From positions 1 to 64,000 of the forward strand of contig CAKUTI010000003.1 of assembly GCA_934691925.1 (NCBI GenBank): a DNA stretch of 64,000 nucleotides. The letters run 5' to 3'. Shown piece by piece: positions 24,301 to 32,080 of this stretch. Both the position numbers and the translations under genes were made by a program. This DNA is from an uncultured Treponema sp. Its GTDB lineage: Bacteria; Spirochaetota; Spirochaetia; Treponematales; Treponemataceae. Positions within the stretch are counted from its first letter, which is position 1, and each line of letters starts with the position of its first letter. The notes below the pieces were generated by a model. That model saw nothing but the letters and a program-made list of their open reading frames with translations, ran no database searches and was not told the origin of the DNA.

Positions 24301-25379
24301 TTCGGCATTTTTACAACAACGTAGTCCAAAACAGGCTCGAAGCACGCCGCAGTCTTCTTTGTTACAGCGTTTTCAATCTCGTCAAGATTGTAGCCAATCG
24401 CAATAAGCGCGGCAACTTTCGCAATCGGGTAGCCGGTCGCCTTAGAGGCTAGGGCAGAGGAGCGCGAAACTCTCGGGTTCACCTCGATTACAGCGTACTC
24501 AAAAGTCTCAGGATTCAGCGCGAACTGGCAGTTGCAGCCTCCCTCAATTTCAAGCGCGGAAATTATGTTCAGAGCGGCAGAACGCAGCATCTGATATTCC
24601 TTGTCGGCAAGAGTCACAGTCGGAGCGATTACAATCGAGTCTCCAGTGTGGACTCCGACCGGGTCAAGGTTTTCCATCGAGCAGACTGTGATAACGTTTC
24701 CAGAATGGTCGCGCATAACTTCAAACTCGACTTCTTTCCAGCCAGAAATGCATTTCTCAACCAAAATCTGATGGATAGGCGAGCGGTGAAGTCCGTTGTG
24801 TGCAATCTCGTCAAATTCTTCCTCGTTGTTCGCAATTCCGCCGCCTGTTCCGCCCAAAGTGAAAGCAGGCCGGATAATCGCAGGAAATCCAATCTCGTTT
24901 TTCACAAAATCAAGCGCGGAATCATAATCTGTAACGACTTTTGAAGGAATACAAGGCTCGCCAATCGATTCCATCGTGTCCTTGAACATCTGACGATCCT
25001 CGGCCTTGTCAATCGTGAGCGGACGCGCGCCGAGAAGCTGGACATTATGCTTCTCCAAGAATCCCGACTTTGCAAGCTCCATGCTCAGCGTCAGTCCGGT
25101 TTGTCCGCCGAGTGTCGAAAGAAGCGAGTCAGGCTTTTCCTTCTCGATAATTCTCTTGATTACTTCAACGTTGAGCGGCTCAATGTAAATCTCGTCCGCC
25201 ATTATGTGGTCTGTCATCAACGTCGCCGGGTTCGAGTTCACAAGGACAACCTCAAGCCCCTGCGCCTTCAGCGCTTTGCACGCCTGATTTCCCGCGTAGT
25301 CAAATTCCGCCGCCTGTCCAATCACAATCGGGCCTGAGCCGATAATCAAAACTTTGTGTATATTTTTATTCAAAGGCAT
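21339..25379 (-). CDS. carB: Carbamoyl-phosphate synthase large subunit fused to a DapF-like domain
   Basis: A 1346-residue fusion. The start at 25379 (MPLNKNIHKVLIIGSGPIVIGQ) has GGAG upstream; an in-frame extension to 25592 crosses a repeat and is rejected. Residues 1 to about 1050 are a complete CarB: two ATP-grasp halves (GSGPIVIGQAAEFDYAG and GSGPIRIGQGIEFDYAS) and a C-terminal MGS-like regulatory domain (YATEGNA). It makes carbamoyl phosphate with CarA for pyrimidines and arginine. Residues about 1054-1346 are a diaminopimelate epimerase-like domain: STGNDF, NRHDGIGADSM, VNVGNPHCV, RTNTEFV and PACGTGACAA. The second catalytic cysteine is present (near 1288). The first is replaced: IAGNAIRA (nt 21990-22010) stands where the family has MCGNGIRC, so Ala is at about residue 1126. 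The fused domain may not epimerise. Confidence 0.93.
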   Translation of the reverse strand: MPLNKNIHKVLIIGSGPIVIGQAAEFDYAGNQACKALKAQGLEVVLVNSNPATLMTDHIMADEIYIEPLNVEVIKRIIEKEKPDSLLSTLGGQTGLTLSMELAKSGFLEKHNVQLLGARPLTIDKAEDRQMFKDTMESIGEPCIPSKVVTDYDSALDFVKNEIGFPAIIRPAFTLGGTGGGIANNEEEFDEIAHNGLHRSPIHQILVEKCISGWKEVEFEVMRDHSGNVITVCSMENLDPVGVHTGDSIVIAPTVTLADKEYQMLRSAALNIISALEIEGGCNCQFALNPETFEYAVIEVNPRVSRSSALASKATGYPIAKVAALIAIGYNLDEIENAVTKKTAACFEPVLDYVVVKMPKFPFDKFVYAARKLGTQMKATGEVMAIGQNFEEAMLKAVRGAELGVKNLNLPHFEEEDDKKIIERVGQCTDQRIFAVYQALKRKIMTVDEIHKTTMIDEWFLWKLNNIAEDDASGRDDVKYAHGSLPAPTSFKMVDTCAGEFNAETPYFYSCYDKENEAKEFLDEIHSNPDKKSKGTIIVLGSGPIRIGQGIEFDYASVQCVWALKKLGYEVAIINNNPETVSTDFDTADRLYFEPLTPSDVMNVINVEKPLGVVVAFGGGTAIKLAKFLADQGIKILGTSADAIDLAEDRERFEELCAKLNINRPKGLTVFTESEAIEAANKLGYPVLLRPSYVLGGQNMIIAFNDADTHEYMKIILAQGIENPVLIDQYMMGTELEVDGICDGEDVLIPGIMEHIERTGIHSGDSIAVYPSWNLNDVMRHKIIKQSRDLALDLGTKGLVNIQYLIYNNDLYIIEVNPRSSRTVPYISKVTGVPMVELATRAMLGEKIRDMGYGTGLYKTPPYFAVKVPVFSFEKLMDVDTHLGPEMKSTGEVLGIASTREEAIFKGMVAAGYNMKRSGGVLFSVRKTDRYEIPELARKFYEMGFKLYATEGNANVLRNFGMEVTTVNKIHENPDDNLLTLLDSGKIDYVISTSAKGRDPHADSVRMRRHAVERDIPCLTAIDTANALANCLMSDYNLSNIELVDINDLRTTREKIHFYKMESTGNDFILINTEENKVNNPASLAIKLCNRHDGIGADSMILVSESRKADAAMHFYNKDGAEAKIAGNAIRAVAKYLYENNVFGVADKHCRSDEPTAILDIETEAGVKKLTCYKMNGKINSVTVDMGKPKFKAKNIPTVLSENADEKVLNKKIVVDGKDYIVSCVNVGNPHCVTFVDFVDKIDIEKIGPMFENHKAFPERTNTEFVRVVGPNEIKLRTWERSNGETPACGTGACAAVIAACLNGFCKMDSEVTVRVRGGILHVRYTGETVYLTGETKLTYSGDIEV

Positions 25380-25431
25380 TTTATTTTCTCCATAAAAATC
25401 TTTCTTCAAATCTTCTTTTTTTCTTTTGGGC

Positions 25432-25620
25432 GCGTTCCCCTCATCTTCGCGTAAGCGCTCATCTTCGGGTCGGGTCTTTCGCGGTTCCAGCTCAAGGCTT
25501 CCATTGCGGCTGCCTAAAAGTTTTTTCAAGCATTTTTCAGAATTTTCAAAAAAATAAAAATCTCTTGCTTTCAAAAAATCAGCCAGCCGCAACGCTTCGC
25601 GCCGCTACAGCCCCTAACGC
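25432..25620 (-). repeat. Structured intergenic repeat, diverged copy C
   Basis: Read on the minus strand, it starts GCGTTAGGGGCTGTAGC and ends GAGGGGAACGC, again with GCGTT/AACGC ends. It shares GACCCGAAG, TGAGCGCTT and CGCGAAG with copy A. The middle is AT-rich and different. It lies between carA and carB, so it is transcribed within the operon. Confidence 0.6.
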
Positions 25621-25627
25621 GTTTGCT

Positions 25628-26749
25628 TTATTTCATCATGTTTATGAACTTGTCAAAAAGAAAATTCGTGTCGTGCGGGCCGCCGCATGCTTCCGGGTGG
25701 AACTGCACGCTGAACGCCGGAATTCCAACGTAGTTCACGCCCTCACAAGTTCCGTCGTTCGTGTTGATAAAGCTTAGCTTCGCGTTTTCAGGCAGGCTCT
25801 CGTTTTCAACCGCGTATCCGTGGTTCTGGCTTGTAATGTAGACGCGTCCAGTCTCCAAGTCCTTTACAGGCTGGTTTCCGCCTCTGTGCCCGTATTTTAG
25901 CTTTGAAGTCTTCGCTCCGTTCGCAAGCGCGAGCATCTGATGTCCAAGACAGATTCCAAAAATCGGGATTTTCTTGTATTCGCAAAGCTTTTTGATTTCT
26001 TCTATAATATTCACGTTTTCAGCTGGGTCGCCAGGACCGTTTGAAAGCATAATTCCGCTCGGTGCCATTCTGATAATTTCTTCCGCAGTTGTGCTGTACG
26101 GAACAACTTTCACCTCGCAGCCACGCCGCTCAAGCTCGCGCTCAATGTTCGCCTTCGCTCCAAAGTCAAAAAGCGCGACAGTTTTTCCTTTTCCGTCCGC
26201 AAAATCTTTCGTGTAGTAAAAAGTCTTTTTCGGCTCGACAGTGTTTTTAAGCGGCTCTTCCGTCATCGAATTCTGAACATTCTTAACCGCGTCAACAATT
26301 CTGTACGTCCTGATTTTTTCAAGAAGCTCTTCTGTGATTTTCGGGCAGGTCTCATCGCTCGTAATCATTCCGTTCATAACGCCTGCCTCGCGCAGAATTT
26401 TTGTAAGGAGGCGAGTGTCGATTCCCGAAATTCCGACAATGTTCTGCTTGTTTAAAAAGCCATCTAAATCTCCTTTGCAGCGGAAATTTGATGGCTTTTC
26501 ACAAAGTTCTCTAACAATGTAACCACGTATATGGCTTTTTTTGCTTTCAAAGTCTTCTGGAATTACTCCATAGTTTCCAATCAACGGAAATGTCTGGGTA
26601 ACGATCTGACCGTAATAGCTCGGGTCTGTCAATGTTTCAAGATAACCGGTCATTCCTGTCGTGAAAACAGTTTCCCCGATTACAGTTCCCTTTGCACCCA
26701 CGGATTTTCCATCAAAAACTGTTCCGTTGGCGAGAATTAAAAATGCCAT
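25628..26749 (-). CDS. carA: Carbamoyl-phosphate synthase small subunit
   Basis: Supplies ammonia from glutamine to CarB. The 373 residues show the N-terminal small-subunit domain (MAFLILANGTVFDGKSVGAKG, then GETVFTTGMTGYLETLTDPSYYGQ) and a C-terminal class I amidotransferase with the nucleophile in GICLGHQMLAL near residue 260 and the catalytic His in VQFHPEA. GGAGG lies just before the start. carB follows on the same strand after a 248-nt gap holding repeat copy C. The promoter and an attenuator lie upstream at 26785-26917. Confidence 0.95.
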   Translation of the reverse strand: MAFLILANGTVFDGKSVGAKGTVIGETVFTTGMTGYLETLTDPSYYGQIVTQTFPLIGNYGVIPEDFESKKSHIRGYIVRELCEKPSNFRCKGDLDGFLNKQNIVGISGIDTRLLTKILREAGVMNGMITSDETCPKITEELLEKIRTYRIVDAVKNVQNSMTEEPLKNTVEPKKTFYYTKDFADGKGKTVALFDFGAKANIERELERRGCEVKVVPYSTTAEEIIRMAPSGIMLSNGPGDPAENVNIIEEIKKLCEYKKIPIFGICLGHQMLALANGAKTSKLKYGHRGGNQPVKDLETGRVYITSQNHGYAVENESLPENAKLSFINTNDGTCEGVNYVGIPAFSVQFHPEACGGPHDTNFLFDKFINMMK

Positions 26750-26784
26750 ATAGCCTCCGCGTCATTGCTGCTAAAATCAAGTCT

Positions 26785-26866
26785 AAAAAAAGGCGCTCAT
26801 CAAATTCAACAATAAAAAGCCGAAATAAACTCTTTGACTGTTATCTTTGATGAACGCCTTTGCTCA
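26785..26866 (-). promoter_or_regulatory. carA-carB leader attenuator: hexaloop hairpin overlapping an intrinsic terminator
   Basis: On the minus strand, hairpin 1 pairs TGAGC (26866-26862) with GTTCA (26855-26851) around AAAGGC, a loop with A at position 1 and G at position 4. The terminator pairs 26860-26846 with 26804-26790 at all 15 positions (one G-U), followed by a T run to 26785. The structures overlap at 26860-26851 and exclude each other. carA starts 35 nt after the terminator. Confidence 0.75.
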
Positions 26867-26875
26867 TAGTTGTAT

Positions 26876-27043
26876 TTAAACCTTAAATATTATGAAGATA
26901 AAAACAACTAATGTCAATATTTGGGAAACGATTGCAAAGAAAGAAAAGGGGAGCGGAAAGTTTTCGGTAAACTGATAAAAAAATATTTTGGTAGACAGAA
27001 CAGCGATTATAGAAAGTGATAAAATAACGAGCTTTTTCTTCAT
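26876..27043 (-). CDS. Small predicted membrane protein, 55 residues
   Basis: An open frame too short for routine calling. It starts MKKKLVILSLSIIAVLSTK and has two hydrophobic stretches separated by a short polar loop (FTENFPLP), ending FIFIIFKV. No strong ribosome site is seen (CGGA just upstream). It lies upstream of carA, and the carA promoter hexamers fall inside its 3' third. It could be a real small membrane protein or a chance frame in AT-rich DNA. I do not recognise a family. Confidence 0.35.
   Translation of the reverse strand: MKKKLVILSLSIIAVLSTKIFFYQFTENFPLPFSFFAIVSQILTLVVFIFIIFKV
26889..26917 (-). promoter_or_regulatory. Promoter of carA-carB
   Basis: On the minus strand, a consensus TTGACA (26917-26912), a 17-bp spacer and CATAAT (26894-26889). 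The start is predicted near 26882, about 15 nt before the hexaloop hairpin. Confidence 0.75.
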
Positions 27044-27132
27044 TCCGAAATCGTCATGTGGACTTTACTGACCACATATTCTAATTCTAAAGATAAATCC
27101 TGTTCTTTTTGATATTTTCACGTTACTAAACA

Positions 27133-27160
27133 CAAAAAAAGCCGCGATTTCTCGCGGCTT
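27133..27160 (-). terminator. Intrinsic terminator of the ABC-F gene
   Basis: GCCGCGA and TCGCGGC pair around a short loop, followed on the minus strand by a run of seven T. It lies about 20 nt past the ABC-F stop. Confidence 0.9.
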
Positions 27161-27179
27161 TCAATTTACTTCAATTCAT

Positions 27180-28820
27180 CTAAAACTTGATTTTTCTGTC
27201 AGAGCCTTCGTAGCATTGCTTTCTAAGCTCTTTAATCTGCTCGTCCGCCATGTAGTCGTCAAACGGCATCATTCTGTCGATTACGCCTTTAGGTGTGATT
27301 TCCACAATTCTGTTCGCGACTGTCTGAATGAACTCGTGGTCGTGCGAAGTGAACAAAATCACGCCCGGAAAACTTACAAGGGCCTGGTTCAAGCTTTCAA
27401 TCGCCTCAAGGTCGAGATGGTTTGTCGGATCGTCAAGAATCAGAACGTTCGCGCCTGTAAGCATCATCTTTGAGAGCATACAGCGCACTTTCTCGCCGCC
27501 GGAAAGAACTTTGACCTTTTTGAGCGACTCGTCTCCAGAGAACAACATTCTTCCCAAGAAACCGCGCACGTAAGCGTCGTCCTGCTCTTTCGAATACTGC
27601 TTGAGCCATTCCGTTATGTTCAGGTCGTTTGAAAAATACTTGTTATTGTCGCGTCTGAGATATGTAAAGCTTGTTGTCTGCCCCCAGAAATACTCGCCGC
27701 TCTCAGCCTTTTTCTCGCCTGACACAATGTCGAAAAGAGAGGAAATCGTGTTGTGCTCAATTCCGACAAATGCGATTTTGTCAGTCCTGTTCACTTTGAA
27801 GTCAAAATCCTTAAGAAGCTGAACGCCGTCCTCGTCCTTTGAATTGAGTTTTCTGCACTCGAGAATATTGTTTCCAAGTTCTCTTTCCGCCTTGAACTGA
27901 ACAAAAGGGAATTTTCGGCTTGTAACCGGCAAATCCTCAAGCTCCAGCTTTTCAAGGACTTTCTTGCGGCTTGTCGCCTGCCGTGACTTCGCCGCGTTTG
28001 AAGCAAACCGCTGGATAAATTCCTTGAGGTCTTTCGCTTTTTCCTCGTTCTTCTTTTTCTGGTCTCTCGCCTGCTTCTGGAGAATCTGGCTCATCTGGTA
28101 CCAAAAATCGTAGTTTCCGGCGAACTGCGTGATTTTTCCGTAATCAATGTCGCAGATTACCGTGCAGACTGTGTTCAAGAAATGGCGGTCGTGCGATACA
28201 ACGATTACCGTGTTGTCAAAATCTAGAAGAAAGTCCTCTAGCCAGTTGATTGACTCCAGATCAAGACCGTTCGTAGGCTCGTCGAGAAGAAGAATGTCTG
28301 GATTTCCGAAAAGCGCGCGCGCAAGCAAAACACGCACTTTCTGCGACTCATCAAGCTCGCTCATCATCTTGTCGTGGAATTTCTCCTCAAGACCAAGTCC
28401 CGAAAGCATCTGCTCAATCTGGTTCTCAGACTCGTATCCGCCAAGCTCGCCGAATTCAGTCTCAAGCTCCGCAGATTTGATTCCGTCCTCTTCCGTAAAA
28501 TTAGCCTTTGAATAAATCTCGTCGCGCGCCTTTGAAACCTCGTAAAGTTTCGGAAATCCCTGCATAACCGTGTCTTTCACGCTGAAAGAGTCAAATGCGA
28601 AGTGGTCCTGGCTCAAAACCGCCATTCGCTCGCCCGGTGTCATAAAAATGTCGCCGGTGTCATGCTCAATCTCGCCGGAAAGGACTTTCAGAAAAGTCGA
28701 TTTTCCCGCTCCGTTCGCGCCGATAATTCCGTAGCAGTTTCCCGCAGTAAATTTAAGGTTCACATCCTTGAAAAGCGGTTTTTCGCTAAAATGAAGACTC
28801 ACGTCTGAAACTGTAATCAT
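27180..28820 (-). CDS. ABC-F family ATPase, YbiT-like
   Basis: A 546-residue soluble protein with two ATPase halves and no membrane segments, as in ribosome-associated ABC-F factors. The first half has Walker A GANGAGKST near residue 35, the signature-like SELDESQKVRVLLARALFG and Walker B LLLDEPTNGLD. The linker (about residues 245-300) is rich in Lys/Gln/Glu and probably a coiled coil. In the second half the signature is LSGGEKVRCMLSKMML and Walker B is LILDDPTNHLD, but the P-loop reads GIEHNTISSLF without GK[ST]. The YbiT branch is known for variant motifs, so this is probably functional. It has GGAG upstream and its own terminator. Confidence 0.88.
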   Translation of the reverse strand: MITVSDVSLHFSEKPLFKDVNLKFTAGNCYGIIGANGAGKSTFLKVLSGEIEHDTGDIFMTPGERMAVLSQDHFAFDSFSVKDTVMQGFPKLYEVSKARDEIYSKANFTEEDGIKSAELETEFGELGGYESENQIEQMLSGLGLEEKFHDKMMSELDESQKVRVLLARALFGNPDILLLDEPTNGLDLESINWLEDFLLDFDNTVIVVSHDRHFLNTVCTVICDIDYGKITQFAGNYDFWYQMSQILQKQARDQKKKNEEKAKDLKEFIQRFASNAAKSRQATSRKKVLEKLELEDLPVTSRKFPFVQFKAERELGNNILECRKLNSKDEDGVQLLKDFDFKVNRTDKIAFVGIEHNTISSLFDIVSGEKKAESGEYFWGQTTSFTYLRRDNNKYFSNDLNITEWLKQYSKEQDDAYVRGFLGRMLFSGDESLKKVKVLSGGEKVRCMLSKMMLTGANVLILDDPTNHLDLEAIESLNQALVSFPGVILFTSHDHEFIQTVANRIVEITPKGVIDRMMPFDDYMADEQIKELRKQCYEGSDRKIKF

Positions 28821-28904
28821 TTATTTACTCCAATTATTGTTTTTCTCAAAATGTCTTTAATCCTGAGCGAGAATTTCAGGAACTTTTTGATAATTTTAAA
28901 ATGG

Positions 28905-29027
28905 GCGTCCCGCCTCCGGCGGTCGGGCTATCCAAGGTTCCGCGCACTTGCGCTTCATTGCTCCGTTCGCTTCGCCTTTTGCTCGCTCTCTTTGCAACGG
29001 CTTCGCCGCCTTTCCTATCCCTAACGC
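28905..29027 (-). repeat. Intergenic repeat, copy D (second subfamily)
   Basis: Read on the minus strand it starts GCGTTAGGGATAGG and ends GCCGGAGGCGGGACGC. The terminal inverted repeat has one G-U type pair. Internal palindromes include GCGCAAGTGCGC and CCGCCGGAGGCGG. It is GC-rich compared with the flanking AT-rich DNA. It lies between the DEAD helicase and ABC-F genes. Confidence 0.55.
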
Positions 29028-29076
29028 AAGAAACAAAAATTGCATAAAATTTACATATTTGCAATTTTTGTTTCTT
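29028..29076. repeat. Perfect 17-bp inverted repeat, AT-rich
   Basis: AAGAAACAAAAATTGCA (29028-29044) and its exact complement TGCAATTTTTGTTTCTT (29060-29076) flank a 15-nt loop. It abuts repeat copy D and lies about 40 nt past the DEAD helicase stop. It may serve as a transcription end for the helicase, although no classical T tract follows a GC stem. Confidence 0.65.
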
Positions 29077-29118
29077 TTGCTTGCTTTTACGCCATAATCT
29101 TTATGCAGAAAAAATCCT

Positions 29119-30840
29119 TTATTTGTGCCTGAAAAACGACCTGATTCTGCTGAAAAATCCTTGCTTTTTCGCTGTCGCGGCATTTTTCGGCGATTTTTTT
29201 GACTTTTGGGCTGAAAATCCGTTCTTGCCGTTTTTCATAGATTTTGCTCCGCCCTTGCTTTTTCCAGAATTTATAATCTTTTCAAAATTCTTCACGCCTG
29301 CATTTGAAGCTTTTCCGCCGCTGAAATTCTTTTGGCTCTGCGTTTTGCTATTTTTTTGATTCTGACTTTTCGTGCTATAATATCCAGCGGCAGCTTTATA
29401 GCCTCTGCCATTTTTGTTTTTAGAGTCAAAATTCCGCGCTGCCGCGCTTTTTGAAACTTTCGCGTATTTTTCCTTGAAATATGCGAGCCGCTCGTCGGAA
29501 GTCATTCTTGAAAGCTTTTCAAGCTCCTCGTTTGAGCTTGCGTCATCTCTCTTGTTTTCCGTTCTATCATTTCTGCTGTTTCTGTCGCCGCGTTTTCTGC
29601 CGTTTTTCTTCGGATTCCTGCTTTCGCGTTCACGTTTTCCGTAGTCTTCAAACTCTTCGCTTCTCGTTTTTTCTCCGTCCAGCTTAATGTAGACATTGCG
29701 GCTTTTGTCTTCCGCCAAGTCCTCGCTGATTGCAACATGGCTCGGAATCTGCTTTCCAATGTAACGCTCAATCGGCGCAAGCGAGTAAACGTCGCGCTCA
29801 GAGCAGAATGTGTACGCTTTTCCCGATTTTCCTGCCCGCGCCGTTCTTCCGATTCTGTGAACGTAATTTTCAGCTTCTGTCGGAAGGTCGTAGTTCACAA
29901 CCATTGCAAGGTCATTCACGTCGATTCCGCGCGCGGCAACATCTGTCGCGACAAGGCATTTTATTTTCCGCGCCTTGAACGAGTCCATTATCTTCTGCCT
30001 CTTAAACTGAGGCAAATCTCCAATCAGATATTCGTTTTCAAATCCGTTTATCCGGAGACGCTTCGAGACAATCTCGCACATTTTCTTTGTGTCGCAGAAA
30101 ATAATCACGCTTTCAGGACTTTCTTTCTTCAAGATTGCGACGAGCAATGACATTTTGTCGCCGCTTGAAACGTGGATAAGCTCCTGGTCAATCTCATCGA
30201 CTGTAACGCTTTCTGGCTCAATCGAAATTTCCTTCGCGTTTTTTGTGTATTCCCACGCAAGATTTTTTACATACGAGTTGAGCGTCGCTGAAAAAAGCAT
30301 CGTCTGGCGGCTCTCGTCGCTTGGAAGAAATTTTATTAGCTTTCTTAAATCAGGATAAAATCCCATGTCAAACATTCGGTCGGCTTCGTCAATCACGAGA
30401 AATCCGACTTTGCTCAAATCCATATGCTTCGACTCTTCCAAGTCGATGATTCTTCCCGGAGTTCCGATTATGATTTTAACGCCTTTCTTAAGGTCTGAAA
30501 TCTGCTTTTCGTAGCCGACTCCGCCGTAAAAAGACGCAAAGTACAGTCCGCAGTATTTTCCGAGCTTTTTCGCCTCTTCCTCAACCTGCACAGCAAGCTC
30601 GCGCGTCGGAACCAGGACAAGCGCATTTTTTCCCTGATTTTCAGGCTTTAAAAGCTCCTGCATGAGCGTAACAAGATAAGCCGCAGTTTTTCCAGTTCCT
30701 GTCTGCGACTGAACATACAGATTGCTTCCGTCAAAAGAAACTTCAAGAACTTTTTCCTGAACCGGCGTGCATTTCACGTATCCGCACTCGCCAAGTCCCT
30801 TTTTCAAGCTTTCATTTAAATTTAATTCAGAATAGTTCAT
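29119..30840 (-). CDS. DEAD-box ATP-dependent RNA helicase
   Basis: A 573-residue RNA helicase. Motifs in order: Q motif (CTPVQEKVLE, near residue 25), motif I SQTGTGKTAAY, Ia PTRELAVQ, Ib GTPGRI, II VIDEADRMFDMG (DEAD), III SATL, then IV IIFCDTKKM, V ATDVAARGIDV and VI HRIGRTARAGKSG. The C-terminal about 170 residues are low-complexity and rich in Lys, Asn, Arg and Ser (for example NPKKNGRKRGDRNSRND), a typical RNA-binding tail of RhlE/CsdA-like helicases. It probably unwinds rRNA or mRNA duplexes in ribosome assembly or cold response. It is divergent from the RlmK-like methylase gene. Confidence 0.93.
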   Translation of the reverse strand: MNYSELNLNESLKKGLGECGYVKCTPVQEKVLEVSFDGSNLYVQSQTGTGKTAAYLVTLMQELLKPENQGKNALVLVPTRELAVQVEEEAKKLGKYCGLYFASFYGGVGYEKQISDLKKGVKIIIGTPGRIIDLEESKHMDLSKVGFLVIDEADRMFDMGFYPDLRKLIKFLPSDESRQTMLFSATLNSYVKNLAWEYTKNAKEISIEPESVTVDEIDQELIHVSSGDKMSLLVAILKKESPESVIIFCDTKKMCEIVSKRLRINGFENEYLIGDLPQFKRQKIMDSFKARKIKCLVATDVAARGIDVNDLAMVVNYDLPTEAENYVHRIGRTARAGKSGKAYTFCSERDVYSLAPIERYIGKQIPSHVAISEDLAEDKSRNVYIKLDGEKTRSEEFEDYGKRERESRNPKKNGRKRGDRNSRNDRTENKRDDASSNEELEKLSRMTSDERLAYFKEKYAKVSKSAAARNFDSKNKNGRGYKAAAGYYSTKSQNQKNSKTQSQKNFSGGKASNAGVKNFEKIINSGKSKGGAKSMKNGKNGFSAQKSKKSPKNAATAKKQGFFSRIRSFFRHK

Positions 30841-30930
30841 AATAAATTGCTTCGATTATATTCTAAACTGAAAATGTTGTATATACTTGTCGGACATCAG
30901 AAAATTCTATAGAAGTCAAAAGGTCATTTT

Positions 30931-32067
30931 ATGAATCAGAACACAGAAGAAAAAAATAAATATCAGGCGCAAATTTTCACGAACCGGCTTTCAAAGAGAT
31001 TCAAGCTGCTTAGAAAATGGGCAAGAAAAAACAGAATCACCTGCTACCGACTTTACGACCGCGACATTCCAGAAGTTCCTGTCGCTGTGGATTTGTACGA
31101 ATTTCTCCCGGACGGAATCGACAGCAAGATTGAAGCCGCAAGATTTTTGCTTGAGGAAGACTCCCGAATTTCCGCAAACGACTTGTCGGCGGCAAGGGAA
31201 AAATCCGCGAGAAGCTACGCACATCTCTATCTTTACGAGCGTCCCTATGAGAAAGATGAAAAGGAAGAAGAGCTTTGGCTTGACGAAATTTCAAAAGCAT
31301 GCGCGGAAGTTCTTGGAATTTCAGAAGACCATGTGATAAGAAAGCTCCGGAAAAAACAGAAAGGCGAAAGCCAGTACGAGAAAATCGAGGCAAAGCGCGC
31401 TGTTTCAGGATATGTTCAGGAATACGGACAGCTTTTCAAAGTCAATCTGAGCGACTATCTCGACACCGGGCTTTTCTTTGACCACCGTCCGCTCCGCTCA
31501 AAAATCCGCTCGTCCTGCGCTGGAAAATCCGTCCTGAACCTTTACTGCTACACGGCGAGCTTTTCGGTTTATGCGGCAGAAGGCAACGCGAAGAGAATCG
31601 AGTCCGTCGATTTAAGCAACACTTACATCGACTGGGCGAAATTCAACTTTGCGCTCAACGATTTCAACCCGGAAGACAAAAAATACATCTTCACGCGCGG
31701 AGACGTTACTGATTTTCTTGACGAAAAATGCGAGGAAAAGCCTGAGCCGGACGGCTCTAACCGCTATGACATCATAATTCTTGACCCGCCGACTTTCTCG
31801 AACTCAAAAAACACAAGAAACACGCTGGACATCAACCGCGACTGGCCGCTCCTTGTCGAAAAATGCATACATCTTCTGAACAAAAATGGCGTGCTTTATT
31901 TTTCCACAAACTCAAAGCGGCTGAAATTCGATGAGAACCTGATTTTCAGCAGCAAAATCACGAAAAACGATACTTCTATCGAAGATATTACGGAAGAATC
32001 GATTCCAGAAGATTACAAAGTCTCAAAATCAAGAAGGTGCTGGAAAATCTCGCGGACGGAAAACTGA
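30931..32067 (+). CDS. SAM-dependent RNA methyltransferase, RlmK-like
   Basis: A 378-residue class I methyltransferase similar to the C-terminal (RlmK) half of RlmKL, which makes m7G2069 in 23S rRNA. Visible are a divergent N-terminal RNA-binding part (FTNRLSKRFKLLRKWARKN), the stretch YLDTGLFFDHRPLR, the AdoMet motif VLNLYCYTASFSVYAAEGNA near residue 200, and the catalytic-region motif IILDPPTFSNSK near residue 285. AAAGG lies upstream of the ATG. The exact target is inferred by family. Confidence 0.83.
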   Translation: MNQNTEEKNKYQAQIFTNRLSKRFKLLRKWARKNRITCYRLYDRDIPEVPVAVDLYEFLPDGIDSKIEAARFLLEEDSRISANDLSAAREKSARSYAHLYLYERPYEKDEKEEELWLDEISKACAEVLGISEDHVIRKLRKKQKGESQYEKIEAKRAVSGYVQEYGQLFKVNLSDYLDTGLFFDHRPLRSKIRSSCAGKSVLNLYCYTASFSVYAAEGNAKRIESVDLSNTYIDWAKFNFALNDFNPEDKKYIFTRGDVTDFLDEKCEEKPEPDGSNRYDIIILDPPTFSNSKNTRNTLDINRDWPLLVEKCIHLLNKNGVLYFSTNSKRLKFDENLIFSSKITKNDTSIEDITEESIPEDYKVSKSRRCWKISRTEN

Positions 32068-32080
32068 ACGAAAGAGTTGA

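Noticed and set aside
25380..25592. A 71-residue N-terminal extension of CarB
   Set aside because: It is the translation of repeat copy C; the ATG at 25379 has a ribosome site and gives the standard CarB start.
27180..28820. ABC-F gene as a pseudogene because of its unusual motifs
   Set aside because: The frame is intact, all other motifs are present, and the YbiT branch is known for variant signatures.
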